DNA from: Shewanella sairae | GTDB taxonomy: Bacteria > Pseudomonadota > Gammaproteobacteria > Enterobacterales > Shewanellaceae | DNA length: 64,000 bases | Direction: 5' to 3' | NCBI RefSeq assembly: GCF_023283535.1 | Contig: NZ_JAKILT010000028.1 | Span: 1 to 64,000, forward strand | Shown here: positions 36,074 through 46,000 of the stretch, one piece after another | How the letters are laid out: each line of letters opens with the position of its first letter | Position numbering within the stretch: the stretch's first letter is position 1 | The notes under the pieces: model-generated | The model's input: only the letters and a program-made list of their open reading frames with translations | Database searches by the model: none | Told to the model about the DNA's origin: nothing | Position numbers and translations under genes: made by a program

Positions 36074-36252
36074 AATCCCTCGCACTCTTCATTGAAATCA
36101 GGCGTACCGGTTCAAGTCTGGCCACGGGTACCAACATTAAAGCCTCCGCATCAAGCGGGGGATTTTTTGTATCTGAGATAAAGTGGGTTTTAAAAATCCC
36201 TCGCACTCTTCATTGAAACCAGGCGTGCCAGCTCAAGTCTGGCCACGGACAC
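36074..36252 (+). repeat. two partial tRNA-Leu 3'-half copies (D, E)
   Basis: Copy D (36074-36133) and copy E (36195-36252) both start AATCCCTCGCACTCTTCATTG and keep the T-arm. D ends GGTACCA; E is degraded at the acceptor (GGACACA). A terminator hairpin like that after real tRNA-Leu separates them, so the repeated module is [tRNA-Leu 3' half + terminator + linker]. Confidence 0.85.
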
Positions 36253-36690
36253 AAAATAACTATTACTGCGAGTTGCAGATAAGCCTCGGCTTTTCGTATA
36301 AGCCGCTATGCTCTACGAGTACAAGCAATTTACTTTATAACGGTTTACTCTCTTTATGAGTTTATCAGTCTTAATCACTAATGAGCTCTCCTAACAAGAT
36401 AAACAGACCTGTCATTGAGCTAGTTTGTTTAGGGCTTAATCATTTCGAGAATAGGTAAGAGAGGTTTTGGCCTAATCCACCTCCATGTTGTGCGAGAAAA
36501 GAGTAGTTAGCAATATGGTGTTGCTGTTAGGACTGTTACTTTTATCGCCATAAAATAAGCATTTCTTGATTATATTTTATCTAGTTAGAGTGCCTTTTAA
36601 GCACTTGAATGAAATCAATAAATTAATAGTTGACTGGTTTTCTAAATCTAGTAAAGTATGCCTCGTTCCCAGCAACAAGGGAAACAATAA
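36253..36690. other. intergenic region with third tRNA promoter
   Basis: No gene. A weak hairpin AAGCCTCGGCTTTTCG at about 36280-36297 follows copy E. The promoter of the third unit lies at 36630-36657. Confidence 0.5.
36630..36657 (+). promoter_or_regulatory. promoter of the third Cys-Leu tRNA unit
   Basis: TTGACT at 36630-36635 and TAAAGT at 36652-36657, spacing 16, followed by GCCTCGTTCCC, as in unit two. Confidence 0.75.
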
Positions 36691-36764
36691 GGCGCGATGG
36701 CAGAATGGCTATGCTGCGGATTGCAAATCCGTCGATCTCGGTTCGACTCCGGGTCGCGCCTCCA
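36691..36764 (+). tRNA. tRNA-Cys (GCA), copy 3
   Basis: 74 bases, identical to copy 1, anticodon GCA at 36723-36725, encoded CCA. Confidence 0.97.
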
Positions 36765-36892
36765 TAACTTCCTCAAGTCAATTGACTTCGGAATGTTTAA
36801 AGAATAAGAATTTGGTGAGTTTACTTCGTCGATAGTGACGAGAGTGAGCAGTACTGATACCGACATTACGTATCATCAAAGTCACAGAGTTT

Positions 36893-36978
36893 GCCCGTGT
36901 GGTGGAATCGGTAGACACAAGGGATTTAAAATCCCTCGCTGAATAAGCGTGCCAGTTCAAGTCTGGCCACGGGTACCA
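36893..36978 (+). tRNA. tRNA-Leu (TAA), copy 3
   Basis: 86 bases, identical to copies 1 and 2, anticodon TAA at 36927-36929, encoded CCA. Confidence 0.97.
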
Positions 36979-37003
36979 AATAACTCTTATTGAGAGTTGC
37001 AGA

Positions 37004-37031
37004 TAAGCCTCGACACTGTCGGGGCTTTTTT
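37004..37031 (+). terminator. intrinsic terminator after tRNA-Leu copy 3
   Basis: AAGCCTCGAC, ACT, GTCGGGGCTTTTTT. Its leading sequence resembles that after partial copy E rather than that after Leu copies 1 and 2. Confidence 0.88.
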
Positions 37032-37057
37032 GTATCTGAAATAAAGTAGATTTTAAA

Positions 37058-37268
37058 AATCCCTCGCACTCTTCAGTGAAATCAGGCGTACCGTTTCAAC
37101 TCAGGCCACGGGTACCATCTTCTTATGAAGAGTGACTAAACCAGCCTAGAGCTGGTTTTTTACGTCTAAATTTTAATAGAAAGCAGTAGTGACTAATATT
37201 CCCTCGCGTTCTTCACAACGTAAGCCGTGCCACGGTCTTCGATAAAGCGAGTGAGGCCATGGATACTA
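37058..37268 (+). repeat. partial tRNA-Leu 3'-half copies F and G
   Basis: Copy F (37058-37117) keeps AATCCCTCGCACTCTTCAG through GGTACCA and is followed by a hairpin ACCAGCCTAGAGCTGGTTTTTT (about 37139-37160). That hairpin is the intact form of the degraded one after copy A. Copy G (about 37195-37268) is heavily degraded, keeping CCCTCGCGTTCTTCA and GGATACTATCATTAAAGCCTC. Confidence 0.75.
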
Positions 37269-37584
37269 TCATTAAAGCCTCTACATTCTTGAAATAATCG
37301 GGGCAAGGCCATTCATTTTATTACAGATATCTCGCGGAACAGGAGTATCAGTCTAAGATTTTGACCATGGATATCAATTAACATGTAGCTTTTTATCTCT
37401 TCACTTAAGTGTTTTGAAGCAATTACTAATGCCATTAATAATCCTTGCAGTCATTTAAATTGAACGTTTTTTGTTCGCACCAGTCATATTCTAACAACTC
37501 AGTAGCAATATCCATCGTCATAAACACGATAATCCTTTTTTAGAAAATGACTCGCTCATTAATTTACTGTTCAGTGTAGGAACA
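37269..37584. other. intergenic region, no gene seen
   Basis: A 316-base AT-rich stretch between the last tRNA-Leu remnant and the membrane-protein gene. Nothing further recognised. Confidence 0.5.
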
Positions 37585-38022
37585 ATGCATTTTATCCCAA
37601 AATTTCTTTACATCTCAGCTATCATGCTGCTTCTTTACCCTTTGTGGGGAATGCTAAGTCCTTCGTCATTTTTGACTGAGTTAATAGAAGATTATCCAAA
37701 TGTGTTAGAGGCAGCAGCTTCGCAAGTACGAGTTGTAGCATTGCTCTTTTTTATTGAGAACGGGATTTTAGCAACAGCTCTATTCTCATTAGGCCAATTT
37801 ATCTCAAACTCAAAAGACTTCGGTAAACTAAAAACAGCAGGATTGCTGTTATTACTTTACCCCGTTGTAAAAACAGTAATTAATACGTTGGGGGGAATTG
37901 TTTTATATATCCACTTAACTGAGACGGCCTTAATCATTGAACTATCAACCCAAACTTTGTTTTATGGCGTTATGGGTCTTGCTTTGATTGGTATATCAAG
38001 CTCAGCAAAAAAGGCTAAGTGA
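37585..38022 (+). CDS. small integral membrane protein, four predicted helices
   Basis: 145 residues with hydrophobic segments at about 7-25, 47-68, 84-106 and 112-137 (IAFL-type runs such as LLLLYPVVKTVINTLGGIVLYI) and a short basic C-terminus (SSAKKAK). No motif or family was recognised. Convergent with tusE, sharing a terminator. Confidence 0.7.
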   Translation: MHFIPKFLYISAIMLLLYPLWGMLSPSSFLTELIEDYPNVLEAAASQVRVVALLFFIENGILATALFSLGQFISNSKDFGKLKTAGLLLLLYPVVKTVINTLGGIVLYIHLTETALIIELSTQTLFYGVMGLALIGISSSAKKAK

Positions 38023-38033
38023 GGCTTAAGCAC

Positions 38034-38060
38034 AAAAAGGCCCTAACTATTAGGGCTTTT
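38034..38060. terminator. bidirectional terminator
   Basis: AAAAAGGCCCTA, ACTAT, TAGGGCTTTT lies between the membrane-protein gene and the end of the tusDCBE operon. Confidence 0.85.
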
Positions 38061-38086
38061 CAGGGTTTGATGATTATAAAATGAGT

Positions 38087-38416
38087 CTAAATGCACTTTG
38101 CTGGTTTTGGTAGACCTGCTATTTTAGTCGCTTGTTTCGCAGGTCCAACCGGGAATAGGGTGTATAGGTACTTTGAATTACCTTTATCTGCACCTAACTT
38201 TAAACCAATGGCCTTTACTAACACTCTAATTGCCGGACTGGTTTTAAACTCTAGATAGAACGCGCGAACAAAGTTCACTACTTCCCAATGCGCTTCGGTG
38301 AGCGTGATCTCTTCTTCAGCAGCGATGATTGGAGCGAGTTCTGGCGTCCAATCATTGACTGACTTTAGATAGCCTTGATGATCTGTTTCGATCTGTTTTC
38401 CGTTGAATTCAATCAT
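38087..38416 (-). CDS. tusE: sulfurtransferase TusE (DsrC family)
   Basis: 109-residue DsrC-family protein. TusE takes persulfide sulfur from TusBCD and hands it to MnmA for 2-thiolation of tRNA wobble uridine 34. The family pattern [26 protein letters not shown] and the conserved penultimate Cys (PKPAKCI, C108) are present. Last gene of tusDCBE, one base after tusB. Confidence 0.93.
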   Translation of the reverse strand: MIEFNGKQIETDHQGYLKSVNDWTPELAPIIAAEEEITLTEAHWEVVNFVRAFYLEFKTSPAIRVLVKAIGLKLGADKGNSKYLYTLFPVGPAKQATKIAGLPKPAKCI

Positions 38417-38417
38417 T

Positions 38418-38699
38418 TTACCAACTAATTACTTTATTAAATTTAAGGCTTAGTGACACAAAGTCATCATAGTCGACTAACTTGGTATCTTTTAACAAAT
38501 TCGTAAGGCCGCGTGCATGAACATCTTCCTGCAGCGCAACAACCTTATGTGTTTTTAATTGCCTAACCCACTCTTTGTTGAGTAGGCTATTGACTGCATT
38601 GCCCGATAGCAAAATACAATCATTTTCTGTTGCGTAGCGCAAACAAGTTTTTAATGCTGAACTTTGCTCTGGAGAGCTTTGTATAAGGTGCAAAATCAT
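38418..38699 (-). CDS. tusB: sulfurtransferase complex subunit TusB (DsrH)
   Basis: 93 residues, DsrH/TusB family: [16 protein letters not shown] start, [12 protein letters not shown] central, and [14 protein letters not shown]. Forms the heterohexamer with TusC and TusD. It overlaps the tusC stop by one base. Confidence 0.9.
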   Translation of the reverse strand: MILHLIQSSPEQSSALKTCLRYATENDCILLSGNAVNSLLNKEWVRQLKTHKVVALQEDVHARGLTNLLKDTKLVDYDDFVSLSLKFNKVISW

Positions 38700-39055
38700 T
38701 AGAAAACAATAACCTCATCGACATCGTTTAAATGACCAGAAATCAGTTCAGAATTAATTACCGAAACGCCAATGCGTAAATCTGACTCGGTTAATCCTAG
38801 TTCCAGAAGCGATTGCTCACAGACGATAACGGTATCTATTTCATAAAGGGGTAAAGCACCTAAAGTCGCAATATAGTCCTTTGCACCAATAGATTCAGGG
38901 TCTTGATCTTTAACAAGGGTCAATACACCTTCATTGGTAAACAGCAGGCTTACTTCTTGCTCAAAACTTGCACTTAACAGAGATAAGTCTAAACCTTCAC
39001 GACCATGAGCAGTGCCATGGGGTGGTTGCTTAAAGACAATACATAGTTTCTTCAT
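38699..39055 (-). CDS. tusC: sulfurtransferase complex subunit TusC (DsrF)
   Basis: 118 residues, DsrE/F fold: KLCIVFKQPPHGTAHGREGLDL, SLLFTNEGVLTL, IDTVIVCEQSLLELGL. Structural partner of TusD in the sulfur relay complex. Confidence 0.92.
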   Translation of the reverse strand: MKKLCIVFKQPPHGTAHGREGLDLSLLSASFEQEVSLLFTNEGVLTLVKDQDPESIGAKDYIATLGALPLYEIDTVIVCEQSLLELGLTESDLRIGVSVINSELISGHLNDVDEVIVF

Positions 39056-39091
39056 AATTATTCTTGGCTCATTAAGCTATAGTAACCAGAG

Positions 39092-39481
39092 TTAAAAGCT
39101 GACTAGTCGGTCAGCGGTTTCTATACCTGTAACCAGCTCACCTAAACCGCCCATAATAAAGGGCGCTTGCATGTTCCAGTGGCTTAATTGATTTTCTATC
39201 GCTTCAACCTCAGATAACACTCCACGGCGAAGCGCGGCTGACACACAGTTAATTAAGGCAACACCATATTCATTATGTAAGTCTACCCAGGCTTGCTGCA
39301 GGTTAAATTCATCACTGGCGGGGCTGTTTAGTTGATTGGTATTCAGCACACCGTCTTGATAGAAAAAGATCTTCTCAATACAGTGGCCGCTTTCTAATGC
39401 GGACTTTGCGAAACGGTAGGCACTGTAACTTGCTGCGCTACCGTAAGCGGCAGAGTTAACCTGAATTATAAATTTGCTCAT
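39092..39481 (-). CDS. tusD: sulfurtransferase complex subunit TusD (DsrE)
   Basis: 129 residues, DsrE family, first gene of the operon. FIIQVNSAAYGSAASYSAYRFAKSAL start; the active Cys that carries the persulfide is in ALINCVSAALRRGVL. TusA, the donor, is not in this window. Confidence 0.93.
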   Translation of the reverse strand: MSKFIIQVNSAAYGSAASYSAYRFAKSALESGHCIEKIFFYQDGVLNTNQLNSPASDEFNLQQAWVDLHNEYGVALINCVSAALRRGVLSEVEAIENQLSHWNMQAPFIMGGLGELVTGIETADRLVSF

Positions 39482-39538
39482 GGTAAAAAAAATGGCCCTG
39501 TAATAGGACCATTTTAACTCAATTAAATTTAATTGGTA

Positions 39539-40201
39539 TTAGTCATCGCCACCAATGCCCATTAAATGCAGTAGTGCAATGAATAGGTTTAAGAAATCTA
39601 GGTATAAAGAGATGGTTGCGCGGATATAGTTCGTCTCGCCACCATTAACGATTTTGCTTGTATCGTAAAGAATAAAGCCCGTCATTAATAATGCAATACC
39701 AGCATTAAGCGCCATAAACACCATGCCGTTACCTAAGAAAAGGTTAACCAGCAGGCCAACGAACATAATCACTAGACCTGCAATTAGGAAACCACGCATG
39801 AAAGAGAAATCTTTCTTGGTCGTTACCGCATAGCCAGACAGCGTAATGAAGATAACTGAGGTTAAGCCTAATGCTTGCATAATAAGCTGTGGACCGTTCG
39901 CCATGCCAGCATAATGGTTAAGGATATAGCCTAACGATGCACCCTGCATACCAGTGAAAGCAAATACCCAGAAAAGGCCAGCGCTTGAGTCAGCTTTTCT
40001 TAGCGTGACAAATAATAATACTAAGCTACCAATAGATAGACCAAGAGACATCATAGGGCTGATGGCTAGCGCCATTGCTAAACCTGCACACACAGCAGAG
40101 AATGCAAGTGTCATAGAAAGTAGCATATAGGTGTTTTTAAGCAGCTTATTAACCTCAACGGTAGGTCTGCTATACACGGTTTGTTGTGTCATATCTTTCA
40201 T
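39539..40201 (-). CDS. yccA: Bax inhibitor-1/YccA family membrane protein
   Basis: 220 residues with seven hydrophobic segments typical of the BI-1 family. The C-terminal region (LYDTSKIVNGGETNYIRATISLYLDFLNLFIALLHLMG) carries the acidic residues of the family's di-aspartyl site. E. coli YccA binds FtsH and blocks degradation of SecY. The start was placed at MKDMTQQ because GGAG lies 7 bases upstream. E. coli also keeps tusE, yccA and serT close together, supporting the name. Confidence 0.85.
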   Translation of the reverse strand: MKDMTQQTVYSRPTVEVNKLLKNTYMLLSMTLAFSAVCAGLAMALAISPMMSLGLSIGSLVLLFVTLRKADSSAGLFWVFAFTGMQGASLGYILNHYAGMANGPQLIMQALGLTSVIFITLSGYAVTTKKDFSFMRGFLIAGLVIMFVGLLVNLFLGNGMVFMALNAGIALLMTGFILYDTSKIVNGGETNYIRATISLYLDFLNLFIALLHLMGIGGDD

Positions 40202-40372
40202 TTCTTTCTCCGAAGACAAATGTTCAAGCTATTTAATTTGAGCACAAGATTAACAAGGAGTTCCTTAAATTAGATAAAAGCGAGCAATCCTTGCGTTAAG
40301 TTATTGAATCATACAGCAGCTAAACCAAGGTATAAAGCGCTTAGAGCGCAAAAGTACCTAAGTTAAGCTTAG

Positions 40373-41275
40373 TTAATCTAGCCAATCTTTATGCAGTTTC
40401 TCGCTGTCACCTAAATAATCAAGTACCCAAGCCATAGCAGGGGACTTATTGGTGGCGTTCCAGGCTAAGCAACATGGACTGGTTTTATTGGGCCTTTCAA
40501 GCTGCTTTTCAATTAACGCGCCGGTTTTAATAAACGGGAATGCGAAATGCGCTGGCATATAGCCCACACCCAAACCTTCACGAAAACAGTTAATGGCGCG
40601 GATCCAGTCAGGCACCACTAACCGACGTTGATTCTCAAGTAACCAGGTCATACGTTTAGGGATCTCTCGTGACGTATCCTCTAAACAAATAGACGGATAC
40701 TGTCTTAACTCATCGTCACTCAGCGGACGGTCAATGTCAGCAAGAGGGTGGTTTTTACCGACTAAAAAACACCATTCAATTTCACCCATGTCTCTAAAGT
40801 GATAATCACCACCAACTGGAATGGCTGTTGTTGCACCAATCGCGATATCACTGCGGCCGGTAGCAATAGACTCCCAAACGCCATTAAACACTTCAATGCG
40901 GATAATTAACTCAACATTATCAAAGGTGCGATAAAAGTCCGCGATTAAGTTACTAATCTTGTCAGCACGAACAATGTTATCGAGAGCAATAGACAGTGTC
41001 GGCTGCCAACCGTTGGCTACCCGTATAGTATCAGCGCGCATTGCATCGATATCAGTTAATAGAGAACGAGACTGCTTTACGAAATGTTCCCCAGCAGCAG
41101 TTAAACTGACGCTGCGATGATGGCGTACAAACAGCACCACGCCGAGTTCTTCTTCAATTTGTTTAACGGCATAACTTACAGCTGATGGGACTTTATGTAA
41201 TTTATTAGCTGCGGCGGTAAAACTGCCCACACGCGCAACCATATCGATGAGTTGAAGAGACTGTTCTGAAAGCAT
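40373..41275 (-). CDS. punR: LysR-type regulator PunR
   Basis: 300-residue LysR regulator. N-terminal winged HTH (SFTAAANKLHKVPSAVSYAVKQIEEELGVVLF) and a C-terminal effector domain closely following E. coli PunR (IALDNIVRADKISNLIADFY, FNGVWESI, AIGATTAIPVGG, YLGDSEKLHKDWL). PunR activates the adjacent transporter gene in response to purine nucleosides. It is divergent from punC with a 117-base intergenic region. Confidence 0.9.
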   Translation of the reverse strand: MLSEQSLQLIDMVARVGSFTAAANKLHKVPSAVSYAVKQIEEELGVVLFVRHHRSVSLTAAGEHFVKQSRSLLTDIDAMRADTIRVANGWQPTLSIALDNIVRADKISNLIADFYRTFDNVELIIRIEVFNGVWESIATGRSDIAIGATTAIPVGGDYHFRDMGEIEWCFLVGKNHPLADIDRPLSDDELRQYPSICLEDTSREIPKRMTWLLENQRRLVVPDWIRAINCFREGLGVGYMPAHFAFPFIKTGALIEKQLERPNKTSPCCLAWNATNKSPAMAWVLDYLGDSEKLHKDWLD

Positions 41276-41392
41276 GGTTCCATCCTGCTGTGATTTATTT
41301 TGATAGCTAATGTGAAAAATAAACGTTTCACACTACATAAGCAAGTGGTTACACTGCGCCACTTTAATAAATCCAGATCAGAATTTCCAATT

Positions 41393-42637
41393 ATGAACTC
41401 ACTAACAAGTGCAAAATACTACATTTTTCTTGCATACCTAGCAGTATTAAGCATGTTGGGCTTTATTGCCACTGACATGTACTTGCCTGCATTCAAAGCA
41501 ATTGAAGACACAATGGCAACATCACCATCACAAGTTGCTATGTCTTTGACATTCTTCTTAGCTGGCTTAGCGCTGGGTCAGTTACTTTATGGCCCGTTAG
41601 TTGAGCGTTTTGGTAAACGTAATTCGCTGATCTTCGGTCTGGTGCTATTTGCTGCTGCCAGTTTTTCGTTGGCAGTTAGTGACTCAATTTTAGTCTTTAA
41701 CATCTCTCGCTTCATGCAAGCATTAGGTGCATGTTCTGCTGGTGTTATTTGGCAAGCGATTGTAATCGAAAAATATGATGCAGCTAAAGCGCAAGGCGTA
41801 TTTTCTAATATTATGCCGTTAGTCGCGTTATCACCAGCACTTGCACCAATCTTAGGTGCATTCATTCTGCAGTCTTTAGGTTGGCAGAGCATTTTCATTA
41901 CTTTAACCGGTATGGCTGCAGTAATGATTTTACTGACTGTTTGGTTTGTACCAGCAGAAACCAAAGCGATTAGTCACGATAAGAAAGAGATCAACTATCT
42001 TTCTATCCTTAAAAACACTAAATACTTAGGTAACGTTGTTATTTTTGGTGCGTGTTCTGGTGCGTTTTTCTCGTACCTTACACTATGGCCAGTTGTAATG
42101 GAGCAGCATGGTTTTGATGCTACAGCCATTGGACTAAGCTTTATTCCGCAAACGATTACCTTTATTTTAGGTGGTTATGCGAGTAAAACGCTTATTCGTA
42201 AAATTGGTTCTGAGAAGACTCTAAAGATTTTGCTATCGGTATTTGGCACCTGCGCGATGTCTATTGCAGTGGTGACTATATTGCTACAAGGACTTTCTAT
42301 CTATCCTTTACTAGCAATATTTTCAGTACTTGCTGCTTGTAGTGGTGGTATCTACCCAATTGTTGTTAACGGTGCATTACAGGAATTTCCGGATAACGCA
42401 GCAAAAGCGGCTGGCCTACAGAACTTCCTACAGATCAGCTTATCGTTTGGTGCTTCAAGTTTGGTTGCCATGTGGGCAACAAGTGGTGAAGTTGCCATCG
42501 GTTGGGGGATCTTGATTTGTTCTTTCATCGTGTTCATCGGTTTTAAACTGCGTAACTATAAAAGCTGGAATGAGGTGAGTGAAGAGATCGTTATGCCTGA
42601 TCCCGCACGCATTGCCATCAATCAGGACGAGAAGTAA
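41393..42637 (+). CDS. punC: purine nucleoside MFS transporter PunC (Bcr/CflA type)
   Basis: 414-residue 12-helix major facilitator protein. ATDMYLPAFKAIED near the first helix, the motif-A-like LVERFGKRNSLIFGL, and SPALAPILGAFILQSLGWQSIF match E. coli PunC (YdhC) closely. Imports purine nucleosides. ATG 41393 starts the family-aligned MNSLTSAKYY; the upstream in-frame extension is basic, hydrophilic and not conserved. Confidence 0.9.
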   Translation: MNSLTSAKYYIFLAYLAVLSMLGFIATDMYLPAFKAIEDTMATSPSQVAMSLTFFLAGLALGQLLYGPLVERFGKRNSLIFGLVLFAAASFSLAVSDSILVFNISRFMQALGACSAGVIWQAIVIEKYDAAKAQGVFSNIMPLVALSPALAPILGAFILQSLGWQSIFITLTGMAAVMILLTVWFVPAETKAISHDKKEINYLSILKNTKYLGNVVIFGACSGAFFSYLTLWPVVMEQHGFDATAIGLSFIPQTITFILGGYASKTLIRKIGSEKTLKILLSVFGTCAMSIAVVTILLQGLSIYPLLAIFSVLAACSGGIYPIVVNGALQEFPDNAAKAAGLQNFLQISLSFGASSLVAMWATSGEVAIGWGILICSFIVFIGFKLRNYKSWNEVSEEIVMPDPARIAINQDEK

Positions 42638-42658
42638 CCAAATAGGTTTATTCAATCA

Positions 42659-42692
42659 GTAAAGTGATAAAATTTTCTAATTATCACTTTAC
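42659..42692 (+). other. hairpin downstream of punC
   Basis: GTAAAGTGATAA and TTATCACTTTAC pair perfectly around a 10-base AT-rich loop. The T tract is weak, so it may terminate punC poorly or stabilise its 3' end. Confidence 0.6.
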
Positions 42693-42716
42693 AAGATAAT
42701 AAGAGCGCTATATTAT
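42688..42716 (+). promoter_or_regulatory. candidate promoter of tRNA-Ser
   Basis: TTTACA at 42688-42693 and TATTAT at 42711-42716, spacing 17, 12 bases before the tRNA. Confidence 0.5.
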
Positions 42717-42727
42717 TCGCGGCGTTC

Positions 42728-42818
42728 GGAGAGATGGCAGAGTGGTCGAATGCACCGGTCTTGAAAACCGGCATGGGTTTATAGCCCATCTAGGGTTCAA
42801 ATCCCTATCTCTCCGCCA
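42728..42818 (+). tRNA. serT: tRNA-Ser (TGA)
   Basis: 91 bases with a long variable arm. Acceptor GGAGAGA/TCTCTCC, anticodon loop CTTGAAA giving TGA at 42762-42764, encoded CCA. Confidence 0.97.
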
Positions 42819-42823
42819 TATTT

Positions 42824-42859
42824 AAAAAATCCCGTTATCGGCAAGATAACGGGATTTTT
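42824..42859 (+). terminator. intrinsic terminator after tRNA-Ser
   Basis: AAAAAATCCCGTTATC, GGCAA, GATAACGGGATTTTT: a strong stem with a T tract. Confidence 0.92.
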
Positions 42860-43054
42860 GCTATCTATAGTTTAGCGACTGAACCTGAGGTTTCCTATTG
42901 TTTAAAGTCAGCTACCTCTCCGCCGCATTCAAGATAAAGCCTCTTATCTAAAGAGTAGCCATTTTCCTTTGCAGGCAAAAATAGAACCCAAAGCCAGTTG
43001 TTGTTAAAAAGCCCATATGCAGTAGGGGCTTTAGACTTAAGCTATTCTTGTATA

Positions 43055-46000
43055 CTAACTTACCGCATGCTCAGTTGGCATGGGGGACTCTGTTGGTTCT
43101 TCAACCCGTGACTTACTGCCTATCATACGTTTTATGTCTTCAATCATCACATACAAACAAGGGATAAGTACTAGGGTCACTACTGTTGCAAACAACACAC
43201 CAAAGGCTAATGAAACAGCCATAGGGATCACCATCTGCGCTTGCATGCTGGTTTCCGTCATAATTGGCACCAAACCAATAAAGGTGGTTAACGAGGTCAG
43301 TAGAATCGCTCTAAAACGGCGACAACCCGCTTCAAGTACTGACAGCTTCATAGCAACGCCAGATTCTCGAGATTTATTGATGTAATCCACCATGACCAAA
43401 GAGTCGTTCACTACAACGCCAGCAGCGGCAATAATGCCAAATACCGATAGCGCGCTGAGATCAAGCCCTAAGATCAAATGCCCCATTACAGAACCAATTA
43501 CCCCAAATGGGATCACTGCCATAATCATAATCGGCTGTGAATATGACTTTAACGGTACTGCCAATAAGCTGTAGATCACTAACATCGAAATCAAGAAATC
43601 ACGAAGCTGGGTATCAGCGCTATCAAGCTGCTCTTGAATATTACCGGCAACTTCACTTTTTACTCGTGGATATTTAGTTAATAACTCAGGTAAGAAGTTA
43701 TCACGGATATCTTTTGCCAGTTTAAAGGGTTCTGCTTGGTCTGCATCGACCGAGCCCCAAACGTTAATCGTACGGTTACCATTTTCACGGCGGATACTAT
43801 TAACGCCATCAGTCACCACAATTGCAGCTACTTCAGATAACGGGAGTTCAGCGCCTTGTGGAGTCTTAATCATTACGTCTGACACTTGAGCAATCGAGTT
43901 GCGCTGCTCTTCAGGGTAACGCAGCATGACTTTAATCTCTTCACCGTTACGTAAAATACGCTGAGCTTCAAGACCATAGAAGCTATTACCGACTTGGCGT
44001 GCAATATCTGCAAGGGTTAATCCAATGCTATGCGCCAACGGTTTTAACTCAAACTGGATCTCTTTAGCGCTTGATTGACGACTATCATTCACATCGCCAA
44101 CGCCTTTAAGTGTATTCAGTTTGGCTTTTAGCTCTTTAGCTGCAGCAACTAATTGCTCATCGTCTTTACCTTCAAGCCTGAAGCTGATATCACCGTCATC
44201 GCGGCCACCGCCAAACAAGTTATCTTGAATCGTAAATGACTTCATCCCCGGAATAGAGGGCATAGACTGCCGCCACAGTTCTGCTACGGCAAAGGTATCG
44301 ATAGGACGGATCTCAGGGTCGACAAGTTTGGTTCTTATCTCAGCTGCAGTTCGGCCGCGAAGCTCAACCTGCAGATCTGAAATCATCTTCTGACCGTGCT
44401 GCTTTTCAATCTCAACATCCACTTGCTTGAGCGCTTTTTCAATCGCTAACGCCGCTGCTAATGTTGATCTTTCTGAGGCGTCGATATTCATCTCAAATGA
44501 AATCCGCGGAAAATCATGAGGGATTTTAGGCTGACCGATAAAACGAATAACGCCACCGGTATAAAGGCCGGCACACACCATAATCAAACTAATAAATACC
44601 ATGATCACGGTATAACGGTACTTTACGGCAACCTCTAAAGAGGGGCGATAGTACTTAACGATCAAGGTTTTTAAGCCACTATCGACTTTCTCTTGCAAGA
44701 AATTAACGATGTTTCTAAGCCAATCTAGCGGATTTTTAGAGCCTGACTTAACGATGGTTTTTTGCTTCATACGCGCTAAATGCGCTGGCAAAATGAGCTT
44801 AGATTCAATTAACGAGAAGATTAAGCATAAGATAACCACATAACCGATTGCTTGGCCGAATGCAGAGGAGGGACCATCATCGAGAGTGATAGGTAAAAAT
44901 GCTGCAATAGTGGTTAATACACCAAAGGTGGCCGGCATAGCAACGCGTTTCACACCACGAATAACGTTATCTAAGGTTTGGCCTTTTTCTTCACATTCTG
45001 CATGGGCGCTTTCCCCCATCACAATGGCGTCATCGACCACAATACCTAAGACTAAAATAAACGCGAACAGGCTGATTACGTTAATGGTGACATCAATCAT
45101 GCCCATTGGCATAAAGAGCAGGGTCCCTAAGAAACACACCGGTAAGCCCATCATCACCCAAAATGCTAAGCGAACGCGTAAGAAAAGTGCTAACAATATG
45201 AATACCAATACTGCGCCACTTTTCATGCTATCAAGCATCAGATCAAGACGCCCCTCAAGGTAATAGGTCATATCAACCCAAGGCTCAAGCTTCACCCCTT
45301 GAGGTAAGACTAATTGCTTTTCAGCGATATAGGCTTTCACCACATCAGCAACATCTGTCAGACTCTGATCATTGGCAGCGCCAACAAAGAAAGTCACTGA
45401 GTTTTTACCATTAAACTTAGAGTATTGGATCCCTTCCTCAAAACCATCAATTACATTAGCCACATCGCCCAGTAATAAGCTGGTTCCATCTTCAAGGGTG
45501 ATCAAGGGCAAACTTTCAAACTCATAGCCGACGTAAGCTTGGTTTTGTACACGTAGATTAATATAGCCATTTTCAGCGCGTATTTGACCAGCAGACATAT
45601 TGCGTGAATAACCACGAACAGCGTCAGCCACATCGTTAAAGCTTAGGCCAAACTCACGTAGTCTATCTTTACTGACTTCAATGGCTATTTCATAGCCCAG
45701 TCCACCATAAAAATCAGTAATATTCACTTTTGGAAGCTGGAGTAATTCATCATGAATTTTTTCACCAAGATCTTTAAGTTGGCGCTGTGATAAATCACCA
45801 TACAAACTCATATACATCACTTCTTGGCGGATCTTAATCCGTTCGACTTTCGGTCGCTCCATACCATCTGGAAAACTTGAAATGGAATCGATTTCCGATT
45901 TTACCTCTTCAAGCACATCCTGCGGATCGTAGGAGTCTTCAACTCGAAAGTAACCCGACGACATATTACGGTTAGAATAGGTGATAACACGCTTAAGACC

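Noticed and set aside
35047..37268. Additional tRNA-Leu genes among the partial copies
   Set aside because: All lack the 5' acceptor strand and D arm, so they cannot fold as tRNAs.
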